A model generated the notes under the pieces. It was not told the DNA's origin, did not search any database, and worked only from the letters and a program-made list of their open reading frames with translations. Of a stretch of DNA of 13,109 bases, positions 1 through 8,159 are shown one piece after another. The translations under genes were made by a program, and so were the position numbers. Location of the stretch: the NCBI GenBank assembly GCA_021166815.1, contig JAJPEO010000025.1, forward strand, positions 1 through 13,109, read 5' to 3'. The DNA comes from Nocardioides sp. (GTDB taxonomy: Bacteria > Actinomycetota > Actinomycetes > Propionibacteriales > Nocardioidaceae). Within the stretch, counting starts at the first letter, position 1; each line of letters begins with the position of its first letter.

Positions 1-364
1 TGCCCAGCGCGTAGGACTTCTCGTTGGTCAGCCCGCCCCCGCCGAAGACCGCGACGGCGTCCGGGCCGCGGCGCTCCCGGATCGTTCGCAGCCGGTCGGC
101 CACCAGGTCGAGCGCGGTGTCCCAGTCGACTGCTCGCCACCGGCCGTCGACGCGGTCGCGGACCAGGGGGGAGGTGACGCGCTCGCGGCCGCCGTACAGC
201 CCGGCGGCGGCCCAGCCCTTGCGGCACAGGGCCCCCTCGTTGACCGGGAACTCCGGCCACGCGCGGACCTGCGGGGTCGTGCGCCCGGCCAACCGCATGC
301 CGCACTGCAGCGAGCAGAAGGGGCAGTGGGTGGGGGTGGAGTCCGGGGACGTGGTCGCAGCCAT
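1..364 (-). CDS. Molybdopterin oxidoreductase, N-terminal part (probable assimilatory nitrate reductase catalytic subunit), cut by window edge
   Basis: The ATG at 364-362 follows a GGGGGA ribosome site and opens a frame that stays open to the left edge (121 codons seen). The N-terminus carries Cys14-x2-Cys17-x3-Cys21-x25-Cys47 followed by Arg-Lys-Gly, the 4Fe-4S domain of the bis-MGD molybdenum/tungsten oxidoreductase family (nitrate reductases NasC/NarB/NapA, formate dehydrogenases). The cluster feeds electrons to the Mo cofactor. No Tat signal is visible before Cys14, which fits a cytoplasmic enzyme. It lies 17 bp downstream of a nitrate/nitrite transporter on the same strand, so nitrate reduction to nitrite for nitrogen assimilation is the likely job; that part is inference. 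A formate-dehydrogenase-like enzyme cannot be excluded without the missing C-terminal part. Confidence 0.85.
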   Translation of the reverse strand, partial: MAATTSPDSTPTHCPFCSLQCGMRLAGRTTPQVRAWPEFPVNEGALCRKGWAAAGLYGGRERVTSPLVRDRVDGRWRAVDWDTALDLVADRLRTIRERRGPDAVAVFGGGGLTNEKSYALG

Positions 365-381
365 CCGCGCTGGTCCCCCGC

Positions 382-1839
382 TCAGATCTCCGCCGCGGCC
401 ATGCCGTGCACCCGCACGGGGCGGCGCAGGTAGAGCACCCAGGTCAGCGCCGCGCACCCCACGTAGTAGGCGGCGAAGACCGCGAATGCGCCCATCGTCG
501 CCGTACGCGGGTCCGCCACCCACGGCGCCGAGAACGCCAGCGGCACGAGGAAGCCGCCCAGCGCGCCCACCGCCCCGATGATGCCCAGGGCCGACGACGC
601 CTGGTGCGTGGCATCCGCGAGAGCCGCCGCGCGCTCGGGCGTGCCCGCGACGGTGGCGCGCTCGGCCTCGACCCGCCAGATCGAGGGGATCATCTTGTAG
701 ACCGAGCCGTTGCCGACGCCGGTCCCCGCGAAGACAGCCAGGAAGGCGACCAGGAACAGCGGGAACCACGCAGCGTTGCCGGTGGCGACGGCCGGGTCGG
801 CCGACGGGTTGGGCGTCAGTCGCGACACCGTCCAGAGCACCATCAGCGTGCCGACGGCCAGCACCACGAAGGACGCCAGGGTGACCCGCGCACCGCCGAG
901 GCGGTCGGCCAGCCAGCCCCCGAGGGGACGGGTGACCGACCCGACGCCGGCGCCGAGGAACGCCCAGTACGCGAAGTAGATCCCGGTGCCGAGCGGCGCC
1001 GGGTCCGGCACCCAGAAGTTGAGCCTGATGAGCAGCGGCATCGCCGCTGAGTAGCCGATGAACGAGCCGAAGGTCCCGATGTAGAGCAGCGACAGCAGCC
1101 CCGTCTGGCGATGGCGCACGACCTGCAGCTGCTGGCGCACCGGTGAGCGACCGGTGGCCAGGTTGTCCATCCACAGCCACGCCGCCGCGGTGGCGAGAAG
1201 CGCGAGGCCGGCGTACAGGTACGCCGCGCGCTCGAGGTGGATGCCGCCGCTCGAGGCCTGGACCAGGCCGAAGATCCCGGCGCCGCCGACGATCACGGGC
1301 AGCAGCAGCTGGATCAGCGAGACGCCCAGGTTGCCGCCGGCGGCGTTGAGCCCGAGCGCCGCACCCTTGCGGTCGGAGGGGTAGAAGCGGTTGATGTTGG
1401 CCATCGAGGAGGCGAAGTTGCCGCCACCCACGCCGGCCGTCGCGGCGATCAGGCAGAACACCCAGTACGGCGTCGCCGGGTTCTGCACCGCGACCGCGAA
1501 CAGCAGGGTCGGGACCAGGAGCAGGGCGGCGCTGGCGACGGTGAAGTTGCGACCGCCGAAGACCGGCACGGCGAAGGTGTAGGGCAGGCGCAGCAGGGAG
1601 CCGACGAGGTTCGGCACCGCCACGAGCAGGAACAGCTGCTGCGGCGAGAAGTCGAAGCCCTGCGCGGCCAGGAACGCCGATGAGACGCTCCAGATCAGCC
1701 AGACCGAGAACCCGACGTGCTCGGCGAAGATCGACCAGACGAGGTTGCGCCGGGCCACGCGCTGCCCGGTGTGCTCCCAGAAGACCGGGTCCTCCGGCCT
1801 CCAGTCGTGGATCCACCGGCGGGTGCGGTGCTCGGCCAT
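382..1839 (-). CDS. narK: NarK/NasA-type nitrate/nitrite transporter (MFS, NNP family)
   Basis: A 485-residue polytopic membrane protein with about 12 hydrophobic segments. It belongs to the nitrate/nitrite porter family of the major facilitator superfamily and moves nitrate in, or exchanges nitrate for nitrite, across the cytoplasmic membrane. Family marks are visible: the glycine-rich nitrate signature near residues 136-172 (GVGGGNFASSM, then GLNAAGGNLG), the second signature at 372-389 (GTGVGNGSVYKMIPSIWR), and Arg84 and Arg304 in TM2 and TM8, where E. coli NarK has its substrate-binding arginines Arg89 and Arg305. The charged N-terminus (WIHDWRPEDPVFWE) is typical of actinobacterial members. 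The start is supported by AGGAGG at 1845-1850, 5 bases before the ATG. It is first in a unit with the molybdoenzyme gene, so it likely supplies that enzyme with substrate. The leader holds a 10-bp hairpin at 1863-1889. The direction of transport cannot be told from sequence. Confidence 0.93.
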   Translation of the reverse strand: MAEHRTRRWIHDWRPEDPVFWEHTGQRVARRNLVWSIFAEHVGFSVWLIWSVSSAFLAAQGFDFSPQQLFLLVAVPNLVGSLLRLPYTFAVPVFGGRNFTVASAALLLVPTLLFAVAVQNPATPYWVFCLIAATAGVGGGNFASSMANINRFYPSDRKGAALGLNAAGGNLGVSLIQLLLPVIVGGAGIFGLVQASSGGIHLERAAYLYAGLALLATAAAWLWMDNLATGRSPVRQQLQVVRHRQTGLLSLLYIGTFGSFIGYSAAMPLLIRLNFWVPDPAPLGTGIYFAYWAFLGAGVGSVTRPLGGWLADRLGGARVTLASFVVLAVGTLMVLWTVSRLTPNPSADPAVATGNAAWFPLFLVAFLAVFAGTGVGNGSVYKMIPSIWRVEAERATVAGTPERAAALADATHQASSALGIIGAVGALGGFLVPLAFSAPWVADPRTATMGAFAVFAAYYVGCAALTWVLYLRRPVRVHGMAAAEI

Positions 1840-1862
1840 GGCTGCCTCCTGGGGGCTCGTGG

Positions 1863-1889
1863 CGGGGGCGTCGTGCTGGGACGCCCCCG
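1863..1889 (-). promoter_or_regulatory. Hairpin in the narK leader
   Basis: Positions 1863-1872 and 1880-1889 form a perfect 10-bp inverted repeat (CGGGGGCGTC / GACGCCCCCG) around a 7-base loop. It sits 24 bases upstream of the narK start codon and 13 bases before the AGGAGG site. No U-run follows it on the minus strand, so it is not a classical terminator. It could be a leader RNA structure or an operator. The pairing is seen directly; the role is inferred. Confidence 0.45.
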
Positions 1890-2057
1890 AGCCTCACCGG
1901 CGGGTGTGTCACCGACCGCTCCCTCCGGGTGCCGGTCCGGTCAACTTCTCCTCACGGCCTCACGGCGCCGACCGTTCGTCGTACGACATCGACCGCTGGC
2001 CGACGCGGCCGTCCCGCCCGGCGACGACGTGGGCCACACCACTCCCGGCACGCGAAC

Positions 2058-2091
2058 CCGGGGTGTCACCGTGATGGCGGTCACACCCCGG
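2058..2091. repeat. Inverted repeat ahead of the DUF485-actP operon
   Basis: Two 14-base arms at 2058-2071 and 2078-2091 pair at 13 of 14 positions (only 2067/2082 fails) around a 6-base centre. They lie 26 bases upstream of the DUF485 start codon and 12 bases before its ribosome site. The symmetry is far longer than most chance palindromes in GC-rich DNA. It overlaps, but is offset by 3 bases from, a Crp-like site at 2070-2085. It may be an operator or a leader RNA hairpin. Confidence 0.55.
2070..2085. promoter_or_regulatory. Candidate Crp (cAMP receptor protein) binding site upstream of DUF485-actP
   Basis: The sequence reads CGTGA-TGGCGG-TCACA and matches 9 of 10 positions of the TGTGA-N6-TCACA consensus of Crp-family regulators. 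Its centre (2077.5) is about 40 bases before the DUF485 start codon. A Crp homologue with a conserved recognition helix is encoded at 11642-12319. In E. coli, CRP controls acetate uptake and activation genes, so a site here makes biological sense, but binding and sign of control are inferred. Confidence 0.5.
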
Positions 2092-2117
2092 TGGCCCCAC
2101 CCCGGAAGGAGCCTCGC

Positions 2118-2474
2118 GTGACACCTGATCCTCACGACCAGGCTGCTCGGCACGATCCGGTCTACGACGAGCTCCACGCTCGACCGGAGTTCACCGAGCT
2201 GCGCTCGCGCTATCGCCGCTTCGTCATCCCCGCCACCCTCGCGTTCGTGGCGTGGTACGCGCTCTACGTGCTGATGTCCATGTTCGCGCACGACTTCATG
2301 AGCAAGGTCCTGTTCGGCAACATCAACGTGGCCCTGGTGTTCGGCCTGCTGCAGTTCGTCACCACGTTCCTCATCGCGTGGCTCTACAGCCGCTACTCCA
2401 ACTCTCGCCTGGACCCGCTGGCCCGCCAGCTGACCGACGAGTACCACGCAACGCTCGACGGCCGGGAGGGCTGA
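2118..2474 (+). CDS. DUF485 small membrane protein (YjcH-like partner of acetate permease)
   Basis: A 118-residue protein with a polar N-terminus holding the short motif DPVYDELHARPEF, then two membrane helices at about 35-57 and 68-90, and a charged C-terminus. This is the DUF485 layout, as in E. coli YjcH (about 104 residues), which is almost always encoded just upstream of an acetate/solute symporter. The molecular role of DUF485 is unsettled; it is thought to assist or pair with the permease. The GTG start was chosen over longer readings of the same frame because GGAAGGAG lies at 2104-2111, 6 bases ahead, and the family N-terminus begins right after it. The stop is 1 base before the actP ATG, so the two are co-translated. 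A Crp-like site and inverted repeat lie just upstream. Confidence 0.9.
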   Translation: MTPDPHDQAARHDPVYDELHARPEFTELRSRYRRFVIPATLAFVAWYALYVLMSMFAHDFMSKVLFGNINVALVFGLLQFVTTFLIAWLYSRYSNSRLDPLARQLTDEYHATLDGREG

Positions 2475-2475
2475 C

Positions 2476-4107
2476 ATGGACGGCAACCAGATCCTCACCG
2501 CCGCGCTGTTCCTCGGCGTCGTCGCGCTCACCGTCGGCATCACCATCTGGGCCAGCCGGAACTCCTCCGGCGCGGCCGACCACTACGCCGGCGGCCGCAG
2601 CTTCTCCGGCTTCCAGAACGGTCTCGCCATCGGCGGCGACTACATGTCGGCGGCGTCGTTCCTCGGCATCTCCGGAGCCATCGCGCTGGCAGGCTACGAC
2701 GGCTTCCTGTACTCGATCGGCTTCCTCGTCGCCTGGCTCGTCGCGCTGCTCCTCGTCGCCGAGGTGCTGCGCAACTCCGGTCGCTACACGATGGCCGACC
2801 AGCTGGCGTACCGCATGGACCAGAAGCCGGTCCGCACCGCCGCCGCGACCTCCACGGTCGTCGTGTCGATCTTCTACCTGCTCGCCCAGATGGTCGGCGC
2901 CGGCGCGCTCGTCGCCCTCCTCCTCGGCGTGGAGAGCGAGGCCCTCAAGGCCGTCACGATCTTCCTCGTCGGCGCGCTGATGATCTTCTACGTCACCGTC
3001 GGCGGCATGAAGGGCACCACCTGGGTGCAGATCGTCAAGGCCGTCCTGCTCATGGTCGGCTCTGCGCTGATCGTGGTGCTGGTGCTGGCGAAGTTCGGCT
3101 TCAACCTCTCTGACCTGCTCGGCACGGCGGCGACCACCACCGGCAAGGGCGAGGCGTTCCTCCAGCCGGGCCTGAAGTACGGCGTCTCGACGACCTCGAA
3201 GATCGACTTCATCTCGCTGGCGATCGCGCTGGTCCTCGGCACGGCCGGCCTGCCGCACATCCTCATCCGCTTCTACACCACGCCGACGTCGCGGGACGCC
3301 CGCAAGTCGGTGCTCTGGGCCATCGGCCTCATCGGCGCGTTCTACCTGTTCACCCTGGTCCTCGGCTTCGGTGCCGCGGCCCTGCTGAGCACGGACTCGT
3401 ACGAGAAGGTCAAGGCCTCGGGCGGAAACCTCGCCTCGCCGCTGCTGGCCGAGGCCGTGGGTGGTGGGCCAGGCTCCACAGGCGGCGCCGTGCTGCTGGC
3501 GCTGATCTCCGCGGTCGCCTTCGCGACGATCCTCGCGGTGGTGGCCGGACTGACGCTGACCTCGTCGGTGTCGGTGGCCCACGACCTCTACAACTCGGTG
3601 TGGAAGAACGGCACCGCATCGGAGGTCGAGGAGATCCGGGTCTCCCGCATCGCCGCGGGCGTCATCGGCCTGGTCGCGATCATCCTGGCGATCCCGGCAC
3701 AGAAGCTCAACATCGCCTTCCTGGTGGCCCTGGCCTTCGCCGTCGCGGCGTCGGCCAACCTCCCGGCGATCATCTACAACATGTTCTGGCGGCGCTTCAA
3801 CACCCGAGGCGCGGTCTGGAGCATCTACGGTGGCCTCATCTCCGCGGTGGGCCTGGTGATCTTCTCGCCGGTCTTCTCGGGCAAGGTCGACGCCGTCACG
3901 GGCAAGAACCTCTCGCTGCTCCCCGCGAGCATCGACATCTCGTTCTTCCCGCTGGAGAACCCCGGCATCGTCTCCATCCCGCTGGGCTTCTTCCTCGGCT
4001 GGCTGGGCACCGTGACCTCCAAGGATCCCGACGCCGAGGCCCGCTACACCGAGCTCGAGGTCCGCGCCCTCACCGGCGCCGGGGCCGAGCAGGCCGTCAT
4101 CCACTGA
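2476..4107 (+). CDS. actP: Cation/acetate symporter (sodium:solute symporter family)
   Basis: A 543-residue integral membrane protein with about 13 hydrophobic segments, close in length to E. coli ActP (549). It imports acetate, and perhaps other short carboxylates such as propionate or glycolate, coupled to a cation. Family marks are the SSS signature around GGMKGTTWVQIVKAVLLMVG (176-195), the stretch LGTAGLPHILIRFYT (254-268), and AVAFATILAVVAGLTLTSS (346-364) in the core LeuT-fold helices. The ATG follows GGGAGGG at 2463-2469, inside the end of the DUF485 gene. A strong hairpin terminator follows at 4115-4158, ending the two-gene unit before acs. The adjacent acs supports acetate as substrate. 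Exact substrate range cannot be read from the sequence. Confidence 0.93.
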   Translation: MDGNQILTAALFLGVVALTVGITIWASRNSSGAADHYAGGRSFSGFQNGLAIGGDYMSAASFLGISGAIALAGYDGFLYSIGFLVAWLVALLLVAEVLRNSGRYTMADQLAYRMDQKPVRTAAATSTVVVSIFYLLAQMVGAGALVALLLGVESEALKAVTIFLVGALMIFYVTVGGMKGTTWVQIVKAVLLMVGSALIVVLVLAKFGFNLSDLLGTAATTTGKGEAFLQPGLKYGVSTTSKIDFISLAIALVLGTAGLPHILIRFYTTPTSRDARKSVLWAIGLIGAFYLFTLVLGFGAAALLSTDSYEKVKASGGNLASPLLAEAVGGGPGSTGGAVLLALISAVAFATILAVVAGLTLTSSVSVAHDLYNSVWKNGTASEVEEIRVSRIAAGVIGLVAIILAIPAQKLNIAFLVALAFAVAASANLPAIIYNMFWRRFNTRGAVWSIYGGLISAVGLVIFSPVFSGKVDAVTGKNLSLLPASIDISFFPLENPGIVSIPLGFFLGWLGTVTSKDPDAEARYTELEVRALTGAGAEQAVIH

Positions 4108-4114
4108 CGGCAAC

Positions 4115-4158
4115 GGGGAGTCCGGCCCCATCCCCTGCCCCCGGGGGCCGGACTCCCC
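4115..4158 (+). terminator. Hairpin terminator after actP
   Basis: A perfect 15-bp stem (GGGGAGTCCGGCCCC at 4115-4129 with its complement at 4144-4158) closes a 14-base loop, starting 8 bases after the actP stop. There is no U-tract, as is common for actinobacterial intrinsic terminators. It separates DUF485-actP from the promoter of acs, which begins immediately after it. Confidence 0.85.
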
Positions 4159-4159
4159 C

Positions 4160-4188
4160 TCGAAACCACCCCGCTCGCGCAGTAGGTT
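4160..4188 (+). promoter_or_regulatory. Candidate acs promoter
   Basis: TCGAAA at 4160-4165 (4 of 6 to TTGACA) and TAGGTT at 4183-4188 (TAnnnT) are 17 bases apart, predicting a start near 4195 and a leader of about 56 bases. The position directly behind the actP terminator supports separate transcription of acs. Confidence 0.45.
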
Positions 4189-4204
4189 CACCCCCAGGAC
4201 CACT

Positions 4205-4220
4205 CGTGACCGAGACCACA
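4205..4220. promoter_or_regulatory. Candidate Crp binding site upstream of acs
   Basis: CGTGA-CCGAGA-CCACA matches 8 of 10 positions of TGTGA-N6-TCACA, centred about 38 bases before the acs start codon. If transcription starts near 4195, the site lies downstream of the start, a position that would favour repression. It is weaker than the site ahead of DUF485-actP and could be chance. Confidence 0.35.
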
Positions 4221-4250
4221 CCAGGCACCCCATCCAGGAGCTGAGCCACC

Positions 4251-6203
<1,953 letters not shown>

Positions 6204-6205
6204 GG

Positions 6206-7585
6206 TCAGCGGGCCTCCGCCTCCTCGGCGGGGGCCTGCTCCCGCCGGGAGGTCGCCAGCAGCAGCACGACGACCCCGACGACGGCGGCGATCACCGAGG
6301 CGAGCAGGATCGAGATCTTGGCGTCGGCGGTGAGCACCTCCTGGCCGGGGAACGACAACCCGGCGATGAACAGCGACACCGTGAAGCCGATGCCGCCGAC
6401 GGCGCCGAGGCCGAGCACCATCGGCCAGGTCGTGCTCTCGGGCTGCTTGCCCAGGCCCAGTCGCACGGCCAGCCACGACGCAGCCAGGATGCCGACCGGC
6501 TTGCCGACCACCAGGCCCAGGACGATGCCGAGTCCCACCTCGGAGGTGAAGACGTCGCCGAGAGCACCCAGCTCCACACCGGCGTTGGCCAGCGCGAAGA
6601 CCGGCAGCACGAGGTACGCCGAGACCGGGTGAAGGCCCGACACCAACCGCTCCACGACCGACACGGACTCGCGCATCAGGAACCGCAGGTGGGCCAGCTC
6701 GTCGGGGTCGATGTGGTGGTCACGCAGGGCGTCCCTGGCGTAGGCACGGGCGACCGGCTCGTTGAGCAGCGGCTTCGCCGGGGTGAGCAGGCCGAGGGCC
6801 ACGCCGGCCAGCGTCGCGTGCACGCCCGACTGCAGCAGCGCGAACCACGCGCACACGCCCAGCACGAGGTAGACCGGCAGCGACCAGACCCGCAGCACCC
6901 GGGCGAGAGCCACGAGCACCAGCATGCCGAGCGCGATCGCGAGCCAGCCCAGCGACAGGTCGGAGGTGTAGAACACCGCGATCACGAGGATCGCGCCGAT
7001 GTCGTCGACGATCGCCAGCGTCAGCAGGAAGATGCGCGCCGAGGACGGGATGCGCCGCCCGAGCAGCCCGAGCACACCGACCGCGAACGCGATGTCGGTC
7101 GCCATCGGGATCCCCCACCCGGCCGCGCCGTCACCGCCGGCGTTGAAGACGGCGTAGATGCCGGCGGGCACCACCATGCCCCCGATGGCGGCGACGATCG
7201 GCAGGGCTGCCGTACGGGGGTCACGCAGGTCGCCGTTGACGAGCTCGTACTTGATCTCGAGCCCGACGACGAAGAAGAAGACCACCATCAGGGCGTCGTT
7301 GACCCAGTGCTGCAGCGTCTCCTCGAGCCGCAGCGGGCCCACGTCGATGCTCAGCGGGGTGTGCCAGAGGTCGTTGTACGACGCCGACCACGGGCTGTTG
7401 GCCCACACCAGCGCCACGACCGCCGCGAGGAGCAGCAGCATCGAGCCGGCCGCCTCCACGCGCAGGAACTCCCGCACCGGGCGGGCGACGAGGCGCGCCA
7501 GCGGACGGTCGCTGGCGAGGTAGACCGGACCGATGCTCCAGACGTCGTCGTCGAGGTCACGGGGGTCGCGGCGGTGGGAGGTCAT
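6206..7585 (-). CDS. nhaA: NhaA-type Na+/H+ antiporter
   Basis: A 459-residue inner-membrane antiporter that exports Na+ (or Li+) in exchange for protons, for pH and sodium homeostasis. Asp194-Asp195 in LTLAIVDDIGAIL match the ion-binding Asp163-Asp164 of E. coli NhaA. Asp164 in MATDIAFAVG matches Asp133, and Lys362 in VVGKPVGIL matches Lys300. About 12 membrane helices are visible. It is longer than the E. coli protein (388) because of a polar N-terminal extension of about 35 residues and a charged C-terminal tail, common in actinobacteria. The ATG at 7585 has only a weak purine stretch upstream. Transcribed convergently with acs, it shares its 153-bp upstream region with the divergent holin-like gene; a long inverted repeat there may regulate one or both. 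Confidence 0.95.
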   Translation of the reverse strand: MTSHRRDPRDLDDDVWSIGPVYLASDRPLARLVARPVREFLRVEAAGSMLLLLAAVVALVWANSPWSASYNDLWHTPLSIDVGPLRLEETLQHWVNDALMVVFFFVVGLEIKYELVNGDLRDPRTAALPIVAAIGGMVVPAGIYAVFNAGGDGAAGWGIPMATDIAFAVGVLGLLGRRIPSSARIFLLTLAIVDDIGAILVIAVFYTSDLSLGWLAIALGMLVLVALARVLRVWSLPVYLVLGVCAWFALLQSGVHATLAGVALGLLTPAKPLLNEPVARAYARDALRDHHIDPDELAHLRFLMRESVSVVERLVSGLHPVSAYLVLPVFALANAGVELGALGDVFTSEVGLGIVLGLVVGKPVGILAASWLAVRLGLGKQPESTTWPMVLGLGAVGGIGFTVSLFIAGLSFPGQEVLTADAKISILLASVIAAVVGVVVLLLATSRREQAPAEEAEAR

Positions 7586-7641
7586 GGGCGGCTCACTCTC
7601 AGGGGTGGTCGAGGCAGTTCCGCGGGCACGCGCCCACGGGC

Positions 7642-7682
7642 CGACCAGACTTCCCGGCTCACCTGGGACGGAAGTCTAGTCG
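7642..7682. repeat. Inverted repeat in the nhaA / holin-like divergent region
   Basis: Arms at 7642-7654 and 7670-7682 (CGACCAGACTTCC / GGAAGTCTAGTCG) pair at 12 of 13 positions, with a perfect inner 8-bp core AGACTTCC / GGAAGTCT and a 15-base spacer. The right arm overlaps a possible minus-strand -10 (TAGACT, 7678-7673) for nhaA. On the plus strand, TAGGGT (7694-7699) could be a -10 for the holin-like gene. This is a candidate operator for a dimeric regulator; the regulator is unknown. Confidence 0.5.
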
Positions 7683-7738
7683 CCGGGGTTGTGTAGGGTC
7701 GCACGCGTCAGACCCGCTCCCGCGCAAAGGACTCCGAC

Positions 7739-8152
7739 ATGGCTCCCGAACCGGTCAAGGCCACTCACCCGGTCGACGAGGGCGACCCCACGATCGGCAA
7801 GCTCGTCGTCGACGTCACGCGGGACATCTCCACGCTCATCTCCAAGGAGATCGAGCTGGCCAAGACCGAGCTCAAGGTGAGCATGAAGTTCGGCGGGACC
7901 GGGATCGCCCTCTTCGCCGCGGCCGGCTTCATCGCCGTGCTGGCGATCATCATGCTGTCGGTCGCGATCGCCTACTTCATCAACTGGGCGGGCCTGGACC
8001 TGCACTGGGCGTTCCTCATCGTCTTCGCCTTCTACCTCCTCGTGGCCGCGCTGCTCGCGCTCGTCGGCGTCAAGAAGGTCAAGCAGGTCCGCGCACCCGA
8101 GCGCGCCATCGCGCAGGGCAAGGAGATCCCGCGCGCCCTCAAGGGCCACTGA
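7739..8152 (+). CDS. Small membrane protein, actinobacterial 'phage holin' family (holin superfamily III type)
   Basis: A 137-residue protein with a long amphipathic helix at about 18-48 (GKLVVDVTRDISTLISKEIE onward), two membrane helices at about 54-82 and 88-111, and a basic C-terminal tail. This matches the Phage_holin_3_6 family of chromosomal actinobacterial proteins. Despite the name there is no phage gene nearby and no evidence of lytic function; the real role is unknown. The ATG has AAAGGA at 7726-7731, 7 bases ahead. The gene faces the marP operon, their stops only 7 bases apart. From memory, M. tuberculosis Rv3669 is a similar small membrane protein in the same place between acs and marP, which suggests a conserved envelope role rather than a phage remnant. 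Confidence 0.85.
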   Translation: MAPEPVKATHPVDEGDPTIGKLVVDVTRDISTLISKEIELAKTELKVSMKFGGTGIALFAAAGFIAVLAIIMLSVAIAYFINWAGLDLHWAFLIVFAFYLLVAALLALVGVKKVKQVRAPERAIAQGKEIPRALKGH

Positions 8153-8159
8153 GGCCGGG

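Noticed and set aside
24..581. Plus-strand frame over the left edge
   Set aside because: The minus strand here encodes a 4Fe-4S domain and the end of narK; the plus frame is a Pro/Arg-rich shadow.
1863..1889. ANTAR-type (NasR-like) antitermination hairpin in the narK leader
   Set aside because: Only one hairpin, a 7-base rather than 6-base loop, and no following terminator; it does not fit the known motif.
1916..1944. Minus-strand narK promoter with TTGACC (1944-1939)
   Set aside because: The -35-like hexamer is good but no TAnnnT -10 is found 16-19 bases on, so I do not call a promoter.
1978..1987. 10-bp perfect palindrome GTCGTACGAC
   Set aside because: Short self-complementary words of this kind are common in GC-rich DNA; no repeat or link to a known operator was seen.
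2371..4233. 620-codon open frame on the minus strand across actP
   Set aside because: It lies wholly antisense to a clear permease gene, reads as low-complexity Glu/Arg/Gly/Asp-rich sequence with no domain, and is the expected open mirror frame of GC-rich coding DNA.
6629..7696. 355-codon plus-strand frame across nhaA
   Set aside because: It mirrors the nhaA coding strand and is rich in Arg/His/Gln/Asp without hydrophobic core or motif.
7739..8152. Prophage remnant suggested by the 'holin' family name
   Set aside because: No integrase, tail, lysin or att-like repeat is nearby, base composition matches the neighbours, and the family is widespread as ordinary chromosomal genes in actinobacteria.
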